Shown: piece after piece, positions 33,563 to 41,700 of the stretch
Layout of the letters: each line of letters begins with the position of its first letter
How positions within the stretch are numbered: position 1 is the first letter of the stretch
Source of the DNA: Planctomycetota bacterium
Lineage (GTDB): Bacteria; Planctomycetota; Planctomycetia; Pirellulales; PALSA-1355
NCBI GenBank assembly: GCA_003389325.1
Contig: QQVE01000062.1
Location: 1-64,000 of the forward strand
Length of the DNA stretch: 64,000 bases
Direction of reading: 5' to 3'
Translations under genes and position numbers: made by a program
Notes under the pieces: generated by a model
Told to the model about the DNA's origin: nothing
Databases searched by the model: none
Seen by the model: only the letters and a program-made list of their open reading frames with translations

Positions 33563-34006
33563 CTATCCGGCTTGCTCGAGCAAGGCACTGATGCGCTTGG
33601 ACAAATCGCCGCTGGCCAGCCGGGCTTCGAGTTCTTCCAGATCGGCCAACAACACGTGGCTGGTGAACTTGACCGCCCAGTTGTGCGTCATGGGGCTGAC
33701 GGCGATCACGACCGTGCCGTGATGGTAGGCCTCCCACATCTCGATTGCCGTGCCCATCGAGGCCTCGGGCACGAACGCCAGCAGCACGTCCACGTCGCGG
33801 CACAACTGGCAGTGGTGATGAAACACCGCGCGGCCCTGCTGCTCGTCGTACGACAGGCTGTCGGCATGATCGTCCAGCGGATCGAGGATCTCGGCGCCCG
33901 GGAAATGCCTGGCCAACAGCGCCTTGATGTGACCACGATATCCCTGGTGGTGGATGGCGGCGGCCAGGTGCGAGCCCTGCATAATTCCCGCTAAAAAGAA
34001 GCGCAT
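33563..34006 (-). CDS. Nucleoside 2-deoxyribosyltransferase-like protein
   Basis: A 147-residue protein with marks of the nucleoside 2-deoxyribosyltransferase/DNMP N-glycosidase superfamily: N-terminal FFLAGIMQGS, an acidic DVDVLLAFVPEASMGTAIEMW (Glu-containing, probably the catalytic region) and a final VVIAVSPMTHNWAVKFTSH. These enzymes cleave or exchange bases on deoxynucleosides. The ATG at 34006, with GGAG upstream, is preferred over the longest frame at 34063. No neighbouring nucleotide genes support a substrate. Divergent from the M20 peptidase gene. Confidence 0.7.
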   Translation of the reverse strand: MRFFLAGIMQGSHLAAAIHHQGYRGHIKALLARHFPGAEILDPLDDHADSLSYDEQQGRAVFHHHCQLCRDVDVLLAFVPEASMGTAIEMWEAYHHGTVVIAVSPMTHNWAVKFTSHVLLADLEELEARLASGDLSKRISALLEQAG

Positions 34007-34139
34007 TTGCGGCTCCGCTTTCGTACTTCGCGCGACGGCGACCCTGACGTCGAGCGCGGCCATCGACTAGGATGATGATATCGAACGAACCGAAAACACA
34101 CGAGCCATCGCCCTGTGGCGATGAGACCCCCGAGAATCC

Positions 34140-35396
34140 ATGGCGCAGCGACCCAAATCTTCGAAAATCGCTCCAACCCTCTTTAAGGCGACGCGTAATC
34201 CGGCCCCGCGCGAGAAATCCTCGATTGAGTTCGATCGCAAGCGGGCCTTCGAGCTGGTGATGGACTTGATGGCCATTCCCGGTTCGAGCGGACACGAAGC
34301 GGCCGTAGCCTCGTACATCACCAGCAAGCTCCGCCAGGCGGGAGCGCCGGCCGCGGCGATTCGTTCGGATACGGCCCACAAGAAGTCCCCCATCGCCGGC
34401 CAGGTGGGTAACCTCGTGTTTCGCATGCCCGGCTCGCTTCGCGGCGGGCGGCGGATGCTGATGGCCCACATGGACACCGTGCCGATTTGCGTCGGCTCGC
34501 GGCCCAAGCGCAAGGGCAACGTCGTGCAGTCCGCCGATCCGCGCACCGGCCTGGGGGCCGACAATCGGGCCGGCGTCGCCGTGGTGCTCAACACGGCACT
34601 GGAAATCTTCAAGCGCAAGCTGCCGCATCCGCCGCTGGTGTTCTTCTGGCCGGTGCAGGAAGAAGTCGGCTTGCAAGGTGCCCGCTGCGCGCGGGTCCGG
34701 CTGCTGGCTCGCCCGAAGCTGGCCTTCAACTTCGACGGCGGCACCGCCGAGAAGCTCACCGTGGCGGCCACCGGCGGCTATCGCATGCAGATCGACGTGC
34801 AAGGCGTGGCCGCGCACGCCGGCGGCGCGCCGGAACAAGGTGTCAGCGCCATCGCGATCGCGTCGCTGGCCATCGCCCGGCTCGTGCGCGACGGCTGGCA
34901 CGGGCTGGTGGAAAAGGACGGCCGGACGGGCACCGCCAACGTTGGTGTGGTTCGCGGCGGTCTGGCCACCAACGTGGTGACCGACCACGTCGAACTGCAC
35001 GCAGAGGCCCGCAGCCACGATGCCAAGTTTCGCGGGCAAATCGTCTCGGCCATCCAGCAGGCCTTTCGCGACGCGGCCGCCGAGGTCCGCAGCGCCTCGG
35101 GCAAGCGCGGCAAGGTGCGATTTGACGGCCGCACCGACTACGAGGCGTTCAAGCTCGCCGACGACGATCCTTCGGTGTTGGCCGCCGAGCGGGCGGTGCG
35201 CAGCGTGGGGCTCAAGCCGATTCGGGCGGTGAGCAACGGCGGGTTGGACGCCAACTGGATGACGGCTCACGGCATCCCCACGGTGTCGCTGGGTTGTGGG
35301 CAGCAGAATATTCACACGACGTCCGAGTGCCTCGACATCGCGGCATTCGAGAGGGCCTGCCAGATCGCGCTGCATCTGGCGACCGACGTCGAATAG
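34140..35396 (+). CDS. M20 family metallopeptidase
   Basis: A 418-residue dizinc peptidase with the PepT/ArgE-like M20 layout. Metal-site motifs: AHMDTVP near 110, GADNRAGVAV near 140, PVQEEVGLQGAR near 178 and the C-terminal QNIHTTSECL. The dimerisation domain lies between (AAHAGGAPEQGVSA). Cytosolic, without a signal peptide; substrates could be di- or tripeptides or N-acylated amino acids. The BFD-like gene follows after 59 bases. Confidence 0.9.
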   Translation: MAQRPKSSKIAPTLFKATRNPAPREKSSIEFDRKRAFELVMDLMAIPGSSGHEAAVASYITSKLRQAGAPAAAIRSDTAHKKSPIAGQVGNLVFRMPGSLRGGRRMLMAHMDTVPICVGSRPKRKGNVVQSADPRTGLGADNRAGVAVVLNTALEIFKRKLPHPPLVFFWPVQEEVGLQGARCARVRLLARPKLAFNFDGGTAEKLTVAATGGYRMQIDVQGVAAHAGGAPEQGVSAIAIASLAIARLVRDGWHGLVEKDGRTGTANVGVVRGGLATNVVTDHVELHAEARSHDAKFRGQIVSAIQQAFRDAAAEVRSASGKRGKVRFDGRTDYEAFKLADDDPSVLAAERAVRSVGLKPIRAVSNGGLDANWMTAHGIPTVSLGCGQQNIHTTSECLDIAAFERACQIALHLATDVE

Positions 35397-35455
35397 CGGG
35401 CTGGCGCTGGCTCCAGGCTGTTGCCCCCACGCCGGCCGCGGAATGCGGGATTGCC

Positions 35456-35752
35456 ATGGATCTCGATGACGAGCTGTGTCTGTGCTTCCACGTGACGAAG
35501 CGGAAGGTGATCAACTTCATCCGCGTGGAAAAGCCCAAGCGCGTGGGGCAGTTGAGCGAGTGTTTCGGGGCGGGCACCGGCTGCGGTTGGTGCCGCACCT
35601 ACATGCGGCACCTGTTCGAGGCACAGCGCAGCGGGGATCCCGAGACCCGGGAACCCACCCCCGAAGAATATGCCCGGGAGCGAGCCCGCTACATTCGCTC
35701 GGGCGGCGGCACTCCGCCACCGGGGGCCACGCCGATCGACAAGGCCGATTGA
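35456..35752 (+). CDS. BFD-like [2Fe-2S]-binding domain protein
   Basis: A 98-residue protein with a BFD-like (bacterioferritin-associated ferredoxin) domain: LCLCFHVTKRKV, then SECFGAGTGCGWCRTYM. Cys8, Cys10, Cys43 and Cys46 are the probable cluster ligands; Cys36 is an extra cysteine. The polar C-terminal tail (about 55-98) is of unknown role. BFD releases iron from bacterioferritin; many orphans like this act as small redox modules. The ATG at 35456 starts the domain directly; the open frame upstream (to 35294) overlaps the M20 gene. Confidence 0.85.
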   Translation: MDLDDELCLCFHVTKRKVINFIRVEKPKRVGQLSECFGAGTGCGWCRTYMRHLFEAQRSGDPETREPTPEEYARERARYIRSGGGTPPPGATPIDKAD

Positions 35753-35921
35753 CACCACCTGGTGAACGGCCTGAGTGGCGATTTCGCAGCGTTTTGGCGA
35801 CGGTGAATCGCTTCTAGCCCGGGGCGTGCAAATCCACTATGATGGGGCTTTGAAATGCGGGGCATCTCGGCCCGACGAGTGGCAGCCGCGCGACGTCACC
35901 ACCCTTCGGAAGTGCATAGCT

Positions 35922-36236
35922 ATGGCTCGTAAGGTCCTCAATCGTAAGGAATTGCGCGAGGAATCGGAAGCCGCGGAGCGGAAGACGAAGAAGAAGGCCG
36001 TCAAGGCCGACGGCGAAACGACGAAAAAGAAGCCCGTCAAGCGCAAGAGCCGGGCCAAGGCCGCCAAAGAAGTGCGGCTCAAGGCGTTCTGGGGCGTGTT
36101 CAACCAGTCGATGAAGCGCGTGGCCCTATTCGAGTACAGCCAGCGCAAGCAGGCCGAAAAGAAGGCCGCCGAGCTTTCTACCTCGGCCAAGACGCCGCAC
36201 TTCGTTCAGCCGGTGAAAGAAATCATCGAAGAATAG
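35922..36236 (+). CDS. Small Lys/Arg-rich conserved-type hypothetical protein
   Basis: A 104-residue basic protein. The first half is a charged tract of Lys, Arg, Glu and Ala (KKKAVKADGETTKKKPVKR, AKAAKEVRLK) that could bind nucleic acid; the second half is more structured (FWGVFNQSMKRVALFEYSQR). The frame is open upstream to 35775, but the ATG at 35922 starts MARKVLNRKEL. No helix-turn-helix or zinc motif is seen. Location between the BFD-like and Hsp70 genes says little about its role. Confidence 0.65.
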   Translation: MARKVLNRKELREESEAAERKTKKKAVKADGETTKKKPVKRKSRAKAAKEVRLKAFWGVFNQSMKRVALFEYSQRKQAEKKAAELSTSAKTPHFVQPVKEIIEE

Positions 36237-36495
36237 TTCTGCGGGTCGCGTGCTTTTTCGCCTGCTCCGGCGCTCTGGCGGCACCGTGTAGGTACTTTGC
36301 GGCGGGCATGCCGCGCCCGGCGTTGCTTGACGCCGGCGCATCGGGCATCGAAAATCGCATGTGGGGGCCCTCTCGCGGCGCGCGTTCGATGGCGGAATCG
36401 GGTGCCCTGCCAGTTACGCACTCCAGCCGGCGCGGCCCCACTTTGCGGGCCCCTGCGAGCGCGACACGTCCCTGCGACCCATCCAACTAGCTGCT

Positions 36496-38070
36496 ATGGA
36501 TTTCAAGCCAGGCCACACGGTCGGCATCGACCTGGGCACGACCTTTTCCACGCTCGCGCATCTCGACGACGAAGGGAACCCGGTCGCCATCGCCAATGAG
36601 GACGACAGCGTCGAGACTCCCAGCCTGATTTTGCTGGCCGAGTCCGGGCACGTCATCGTCGGGCCCAATCGGCAGCGGGCGGCCATGGAAGATCCCGAGC
36701 ACGTCGTCGAACGCGTCAAACGCCACATGGGCAACGCCGAGTTCAAGCGCACCTTCGACGGGCGCGAAATCACGCCCGAGTTCCTCTCCGCGCTAATTCT
36801 CAAGAAGCTCCGCCAGGACGGCGAAAAGCGTCTCGGCAAGATCGGCAACGCGGTGATCACGGTGCCCTACTACTTCAACGACGCGCGCCGCAAGGCCACC
36901 CAGGATGCGGGGCAAATCGCGGGGCTGAACGTCATCGACATCATCAACGAGCCCACGGCCGCGACGCTGACCTACGCCTGGAAGCGCGGGGAGTTGGGCG
37001 CTGGCGCCGGCGAGAAGAAGCCGCACCTGGCGCTGGTCTACGATCTGGGCGGCGGCACGTTCGACGTGACCGTGGTGCGCTATACGCCCAACCACTTCCA
37101 GGTGCTGGCCACCGACGGTGACGTGCGCCTGGGCGGCGTCGACTGGAACGATCGCCTGGTCGACTTCGTGGCCGAAGAGTTCATGTCCAAGCACGGCATC
37201 GACCCGCGCGAGTCGCCCGAGACGCTGCACTTGCTCCGGCATGATACGGATCAGGCCAAGATCGCGCTTTCCGAAGGCACGTCGGCCTCGATCACCTGCC
37301 GCGTGCGGGGCAAGGCCAACACGGTGCAAGTCAGCCGCGAGCAATTTCAGGACATGACGGCCGACCTGTTGCAGCGCACCGCCGACACGGCGCTGCTCGT
37401 ACTCGAACAAGCCGAGGTCAAGCCCGAGGAACTCGATGCGATCGTGCTGGTGGGCGGCTCGACGCTGATGCCCGCGGTGCCCAAGATGCTGGAACAACTG
37501 ACCGGAAAAGAGCCTTACCAGGGGCTTTCGCCGCATACCGCCGTGGCCCAAGGCGCGGCCATTCACGCCGCGATTCTCGAGGCCAAGTTTCGCGGCGAGT
37601 CGAGCACGATGGCCGACCGCATCAAGAAGCTGCTCAGCAACGTCAAGCAGGAAGAGGTCAACTCGCACGGCCTGGGCGTGGCGGCCCGCAATCCCAAGTC
37701 GGGCAAGACGATCAACCACGTGATGATTCCCCGCAACAGCAAGCTGCCGATCGAGGTGCGCCGCACGTTTGCCACCAGCGAAGCCAATCAGCAGCGCGTC
37801 AACGTGAAGGTCATCGAGGGCGACGCTCCCGATCCGGCCGCCTGCTCGCTGTTGGGCAACTGCCGCATCACCGGCCTGCCCGAGAACCTGCCCAAGGGTT
37901 CGCCGATCGAGGTCGTGTACGCCTTTGATGCCTCGGGCCGCGTGCGCGTCAGCGCCACGGACAAAACGGGCGGCAAAGAGGCGACCATCGAAATCGAACG
38001 CCGGGGCGGCTTGAGCGACGGACAGATCAACGCCTTTACCTCCCTGGCCGACAAATACCGGGTCGACTAA
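36496..38070 (+). CDS. Hsp70-family chaperone lacking the C-terminal lid
   Basis: A 524-residue DnaK-like protein. The ATPase domain (about 1-380) has GIDLGTTFSTLAHLD, VITVPYYFNDARRKATQDA, LALVYDLGGGTFDVTVVRY and VGGSTLMPAV. A substrate-binding beta domain follows (about 395-515), but the roughly 100-residue helical lid of DnaK (total about 640) is missing, the protein ending in LADKYRVD. Such short Hsp70s work on particular clients. The ATG at 36496 is the family start. The next gene (77 bases on) encodes a J-like protein that could be its partner, and no grpE is near. Confidence 0.9.
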   Translation: MDFKPGHTVGIDLGTTFSTLAHLDDEGNPVAIANEDDSVETPSLILLAESGHVIVGPNRQRAAMEDPEHVVERVKRHMGNAEFKRTFDGREITPEFLSALILKKLRQDGEKRLGKIGNAVITVPYYFNDARRKATQDAGQIAGLNVIDIINEPTAATLTYAWKRGELGAGAGEKKPHLALVYDLGGGTFDVTVVRYTPNHFQVLATDGDVRLGGVDWNDRLVDFVAEEFMSKHGIDPRESPETLHLLRHDTDQAKIALSEGTSASITCRVRGKANTVQVSREQFQDMTADLLQRTADTALLVLEQAEVKPEELDAIVLVGGSTLMPAVPKMLEQLTGKEPYQGLSPHTAVAQGAAIHAAILEAKFRGESSTMADRIKKLLSNVKQEEVNSHGLGVAARNPKSGKTINHVMIPRNSKLPIEVRRTFATSEANQQRVNVKVIEGDAPDPAACSLLGNCRITGLPENLPKGSPIEVVYAFDASGRVRVSATDKTGGKEATIEIERRGGLSDGQINAFTSLADKYRVD

Positions 38071-38147
38071 TCCGCGGCTATCATGGAAGATGGGTGGCAA
38101 GGCCCCGTGGCCTGCCGCTTGTCTTCGTGTTTCATCGCTTCAGTTCC

Positions 38148-39164
38148 ATGACCAAAACGCTCGACGTCTACCGCGACTGGCTCAAGATCACCGAGACCGC
38201 ACGGCCGCTGAACCACTATCAGTTGCTGCGGCTCAAGAAGTTCGAAGACAACCCGGTCAAGATCCGCGAACACTACCGGGCGATGAACGCCCACGTCCGC
38301 AAGTTCGCCGCCGGCGACTACGCCAAGCAGTCGCAGGACCTGCTCAACGAACTGGCCAAGGCCATGCTCTGCCTGACCGACAAGCAGCGCAAGAGCGAGT
38401 ACGACATTACGCTAGGGCGCAAGGAGGCCGAGGGCGGAGGAAAGCGACGCACCTTCGAGCAGATCCTGCTGGCCACGAAGGTCGTCGACCAGGCCGGGCT
38501 CGACAAGGCCCGTAACTTCTCCAAGGCCATCGGCGTCGACGTGCGCGACGCGCTGGTGCAGCAGAAGCTGGCCAAGTACGACCAGGTGCTGCCCGCCTAT
38601 GCCGAGTCGATCGGTTTGCCGTACCTCGATCTGAACGACGTGCCGCTCAACCCGAAGTTGATCGCGGGCGTGCCGCCGATGGTGATGCGGCAGCATTCGT
38701 GCGTGCCGGTGATGGTCGACGGCAAGGAACTGCTGATGGCATCGCCCAACGAGCTGGATCCCAACGTCGAAGAAGAGCTACGGCTGCGGTTCAGCATGCC
38801 GGTGCGCACGGTGCTCTGTTCGCCTGCGAACATCAACGACGCGATTGCCAAGTACGTGCCGAAGGACGGCAGCGCTGCTCCTCCGCCGCCGGCCGAGGCC
38901 GTCGCGGCCGCTGCGGCTCCCCCAGCCGGCGAAGCCCCGGCCCCCGAGGCCGCCGCCGCTGTGGCCAAGCCCACCGGGCCGATGACCGAGGACGAGAAGG
39001 CGGAACGAAAGAACTATGCCATCATTGCCCTGTTCGGCACGGGGATGGTGCTGACCAACGTCCTGAGATGGGGGGTCGGCTGGAGCTTCGTCCTGTCGGC
39101 CGTGGTGGCCGTGGCAGCCGGAGCCGTGGCCGGGGGCATCGTGTGGAAGGTGAAGTCGCGCTAG
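38148..39164 (+). CDS. Membrane protein with J-like N-terminal domain and GspE-N/MshEN-like domain
   Basis: A 338-residue protein. Residues about 18-92 resemble a J domain in layout (NHYQLLRLKKFEDN, IREHYRAMNAHVRKF, NELAKAMLCLTDKQRKSEYD) but lack the HPD tripeptide that activates Hsp70. Residues about 100-235 look like the T2SS GspE N-terminal/MshEN domain (EQILLATKVVDQ, QKLAKYDQVLPAYAESIGLP), some versions of which bind cyclic di-GMP. A Pro/Ala linker and two transmembrane helices (about 293-335) end it. The Hsp70 gene is 77 bases upstream, which suggests a functional pair. The ATG at 38148 is chosen over 38094. Confidence 0.75.
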   Translation: MTKTLDVYRDWLKITETARPLNHYQLLRLKKFEDNPVKIREHYRAMNAHVRKFAAGDYAKQSQDLLNELAKAMLCLTDKQRKSEYDITLGRKEAEGGGKRRTFEQILLATKVVDQAGLDKARNFSKAIGVDVRDALVQQKLAKYDQVLPAYAESIGLPYLDLNDVPLNPKLIAGVPPMVMRQHSCVPVMVDGKELLMASPNELDPNVEEELRLRFSMPVRTVLCSPANINDAIAKYVPKDGSAAPPPPAEAVAAAAAPPAGEAPAPEAAAAVAKPTGPMTEDEKAERKNYAIIALFGTGMVLTNVLRWGVGWSFVLSAVVAVAAGAVAGGIVWKVKSR

Positions 39165-39176
39165 CCGCCGCCCTGG

Positions 39177-39545
39177 CTAGGCCAGGAACTTTGCCAGCCG
39201 CTCTTGCGTGGCCGGGGCGCTCAACTCGGCTTTGCCGAAACCAGCTTCAGCTCCGACGGCGACGGCCTGCTGCTGGGCATCGGCAAAATTGCTGACCAGC
39301 ATCACGGGGGTGCCGGCCAGCGTGCCGTCGTCCTTGATCCGCTTGATCAACTCGAGACCGTCGCTGTAGTCGGCGTCGAACTTGCGATTGACCAGCACGA
39401 GGTCGAAGGAGCCGTTGCGCAACTGCTCGAGTGCCCCGGCCAGGTCGTGGGCCTGAGCCACTTCGGCATCGAACGCGCGCTCGATCAGCCGGCGAATCGA
39501 GCCGTGATCCATCCCGCACTGACCGACGTCGAGCACGCGCTTCAT
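39177..39545 (-). CDS. Degenerate response-regulator receiver domain protein
   Basis: A 122-residue single-domain protein with the receiver fold. The phosphorylation Asp is Asn53 (FDLVLVNRKFDADYSDG) and the usual N-terminal acidic pair is Gly-Gln (VLDVGQC). Switch Ser85 (VMLVSNF) and Lys105 (GFGKAEL) are kept. It is therefore probably not phosphorylated and would act as a fixed-state binding module. The frame is open to 39770, but the ATG at 39545 starts the fold. Convergent with the J-like gene, 12 bases between stops. The propeller-protein gene is upstream on the same strand. Confidence 0.8.
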   Translation of the reverse strand: MKRVLDVGQCGMDHGSIRRLIERAFDAEVAQAHDLAGALEQLRNGSFDLVLVNRKFDADYSDGLELIKRIKDDGTLAGTPVMLVSNFADAQQQAVAVGAEAGFGKAELSAPATQERLAKFLA

Positions 39546-39622
39546 CGTGGAAACCCCATCCCTGTATTGCGGACCGTGCTCACGCGCTCCTCGCGTGAAC
39601 ACGGTTCCCGTTGCATGCTCGC

Positions 39623-41626
39623 CTACTTGTCTTCCTTCTCGATCGCGAAGACGTGGTCCTTGTTGGCGATAAACAGCGTGTTGTTGGCGACGACCGGCGT
39701 GCTGTAGACCGAGTTTTCCATGGTGTTTTCGGCCAGCAACTCCATGTCCTGGGAGAGCTTGAACACACAAATGTCGCCGTCCTCGTCGCCGACGTACACC
39801 TTATCGTCCACGATCAGGGGCGATCCCCAGGCCGCGGCCAGCATGTCGTACTTCCAGTGCGGCACACCCGTTTTGGCGTTGAGGCAATGGAACAGGCCGC
39901 TGAAGTCGGCCACGAACAGCAGGTCGTCCTTGATGGCCACGGTGCCGCAGGTGCGGTGCATGGTTTCCTCGAAGTCGATCTCGCCGTCGCCGTTCGAATC
40001 ATACTCGGCATAGTGCCAGACCATGGCCGAGTTGGGATTGGCCCGGGCCACTTCGCCGTTCTCGGGCACGACGGCCTGCATGCGCTTGTGCGGGATAGGC
40101 GTGCTCAGGTCATCGACGTTGAAGGCCAGCTCGGGGCTGACGTCGCCGCGCTTGGTCGGATCGATGCACCACAGGTGCCCGACGCCTTCGCCGTGCTCGG
40201 GGTCTTCGCCGACGCCGATGTAGACCAGCCCGTCGTAAACGACCGGCGTGCCGATGATGTGGTTGCGATCGGCCCGGCCGCCGAGCACGTACTTCGACTC
40301 CTTGGGGTTGCAGTCGAACTTCCAGAGCATCACCGGCTTGCCCTCGGCGACGCTCTTGGCGGCGTCGAAGCTGTACAGCCAGCCGTCGCCGGCGCCGAAG
40401 ATCACCTGCGGCACGCCCCCCAGCACGGCATAAGCCGGCGAGGACCACTGGCCGTGCAGCACGTTTTCGCCGGGGGTGTTATCGGTCCACAGCACCTTGC
40501 CGGTATTCTTTTCGACGCACAGGAAGCTGGGAGCCGCGGGAGCGGGCAGGTTGACGTGCCCCTCGTCGACGCCGTTCGAGGTGTTCACGAACAGCCAGTC
40601 GCCGGCCGCCGTGACCGAGCAGCTACACATGTTGTGCTGCGAAACGCCCAACTCTTTCATCATGTCGAGGCGCCACACGACGTCGGCGTCGTGCTTGTCG
40701 TCGGTGTTGAGGATCTTGTAAGCGGTCAACCGCGACGGGCCGGCCGTGCGCAGCTCCACCTCGCGCTCCACGCCGCTTTCGGGCGTAAACGTGATGTTGA
40801 AGTTCTTGCCCTCGGCGGCGACCTTCGCGTCAGACGGCAGCTCCAGGCCCGAGCTGGCGAACAAGGCGGATAAATCGTCGGAAACCTTGCCCTCTTTCAG
40901 CGCGGCGAGAATGCCGGGCAGCTTGTCCTCTTCGGCATTGTCGCTGGCGGCCAGCGTAAACAGACGGGCCGGCTCGTTGGTTACGGGGCCGTCGTCCTGG
41001 TCGTCGTAGAACCCTTCGGTGTCGAGGCACAGCACCTCGCCACGGTTGCTGACGTACCACAGGCGATCGCCTTCGACCAGCGGCGCGGCACAGACGCCCT
41101 GCAGCGGCCAGTCGTGCACGCGGCCGGTGGGCAGCTTTTCGTTCGAGTCCTGCCAGAGAAACTTGCCGGTCTCCTCGTCGAAGCAGGCCAGCACGCCCAG
41201 GTCTTCGGTAGGCGGATACCGCTTCAGGTAGCCGGCGCCATTGTTGGTGCCGACGTACACGTGGCCGTTGGCCACCACCGGATTGCCGTACGACTGCGAG
41301 CCCAGCGAAGCGACCCAGCGGACGTTCTCCGCCTCCTCGTCGTTCCATTCGCCGGTCTGCAGGTCGAATTCGCCGATGTTCCATTCGACGGGGATGTCTT
41401 CGCCCTCGGGCGTGTTGTTGCGCACGCTTGAACCGCCCCACTGTCCCCAGTCGTGCTCGCCGACTCCGACCGGCGCGGTGCTGGGAGCGGCCGACGGGGT
41501 CTTGCTGGGCGCCTTGGCCACGGTCACGGTGCCGGAGGCCGGCTCGGTGCCCGAAAGCTGACCGACGCAGATCAGTGACGAAACCGCCAACGCGGCGAAT
41601 AATAGCGTCCAATGAGCCGTTCTCAT
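39623..41626 (-). CDS. Exported PQQ-like beta-propeller protein with an EF-hand-like loop
   Basis: A 667-residue secreted protein. Signal peptide about 1-27, then a Thr/Pro/Ala linker, then WD-like PQQ repeats (GNPVVANGHVYVGTNN, GTPVVYDGLVYIGVGED, GSPLIVDDKVYVGDEDGD, STPVVANNTLFIANKDH) forming a beta-propeller. Inside it DSNGDGEIDFEE (about 542-553) is a textbook 12-residue calcium-binding loop. No enzymatic residues are evident; such proteins often bind ligands or polymers outside the cell. It is followed on the same strand by the pseudo-receiver gene. A second propeller gene lies 74 bases upstream. Confidence 0.88.
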   Translation of the reverse strand: MRTAHWTLLFAALAVSSLICVGQLSGTEPASGTVTVAKAPSKTPSAAPSTAPVGVGEHDWGQWGGSSVRNNTPEGEDIPVEWNIGEFDLQTGEWNDEEAENVRWVASLGSQSYGNPVVANGHVYVGTNNGAGYLKRYPPTEDLGVLACFDEETGKFLWQDSNEKLPTGRVHDWPLQGVCAAPLVEGDRLWYVSNRGEVLCLDTEGFYDDQDDGPVTNEPARLFTLAASDNAEEDKLPGILAALKEGKVSDDLSALFASSGLELPSDAKVAAEGKNFNITFTPESGVEREVELRTAGPSRLTAYKILNTDDKHDADVVWRLDMMKELGVSQHNMCSCSVTAAGDWLFVNTSNGVDEGHVNLPAPAAPSFLCVEKNTGKVLWTDNTPGENVLHGQWSSPAYAVLGGVPQVIFGAGDGWLYSFDAAKSVAEGKPVMLWKFDCNPKESKYVLGGRADRNHIIGTPVVYDGLVYIGVGEDPEHGEGVGHLWCIDPTKRGDVSPELAFNVDDLSTPIPHKRMQAVVPENGEVARANPNSAMVWHYAEYDSNGDGEIDFEETMHRTCGTVAIKDDLLFVADFSGLFHCLNAKTGVPHWKYDMLAAAWGSPLIVDDKVYVGDEDGDICVFKLSQDMELLAENTMENSVYSTPVVANNTLFIANKDHVFAIEKEDK

Positions 41627-41700
41627 GCCGTTTGTCTCTCCAGGTTATTTGTTTTGGGCCGATGCGGCCGCCGCCGGGGGCGCTCGAGCGCGTGAGGCGC

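Noticed and set aside
33267..35375. Long - strand reading frame opposite the M20 peptidase gene
   Set aside because: Antisense to metal-binding motifs of M20; its composition is that of a shadow frame. The real - strand gene there is the shorter deoxyribosyltransferase-like one at 33563-34006.
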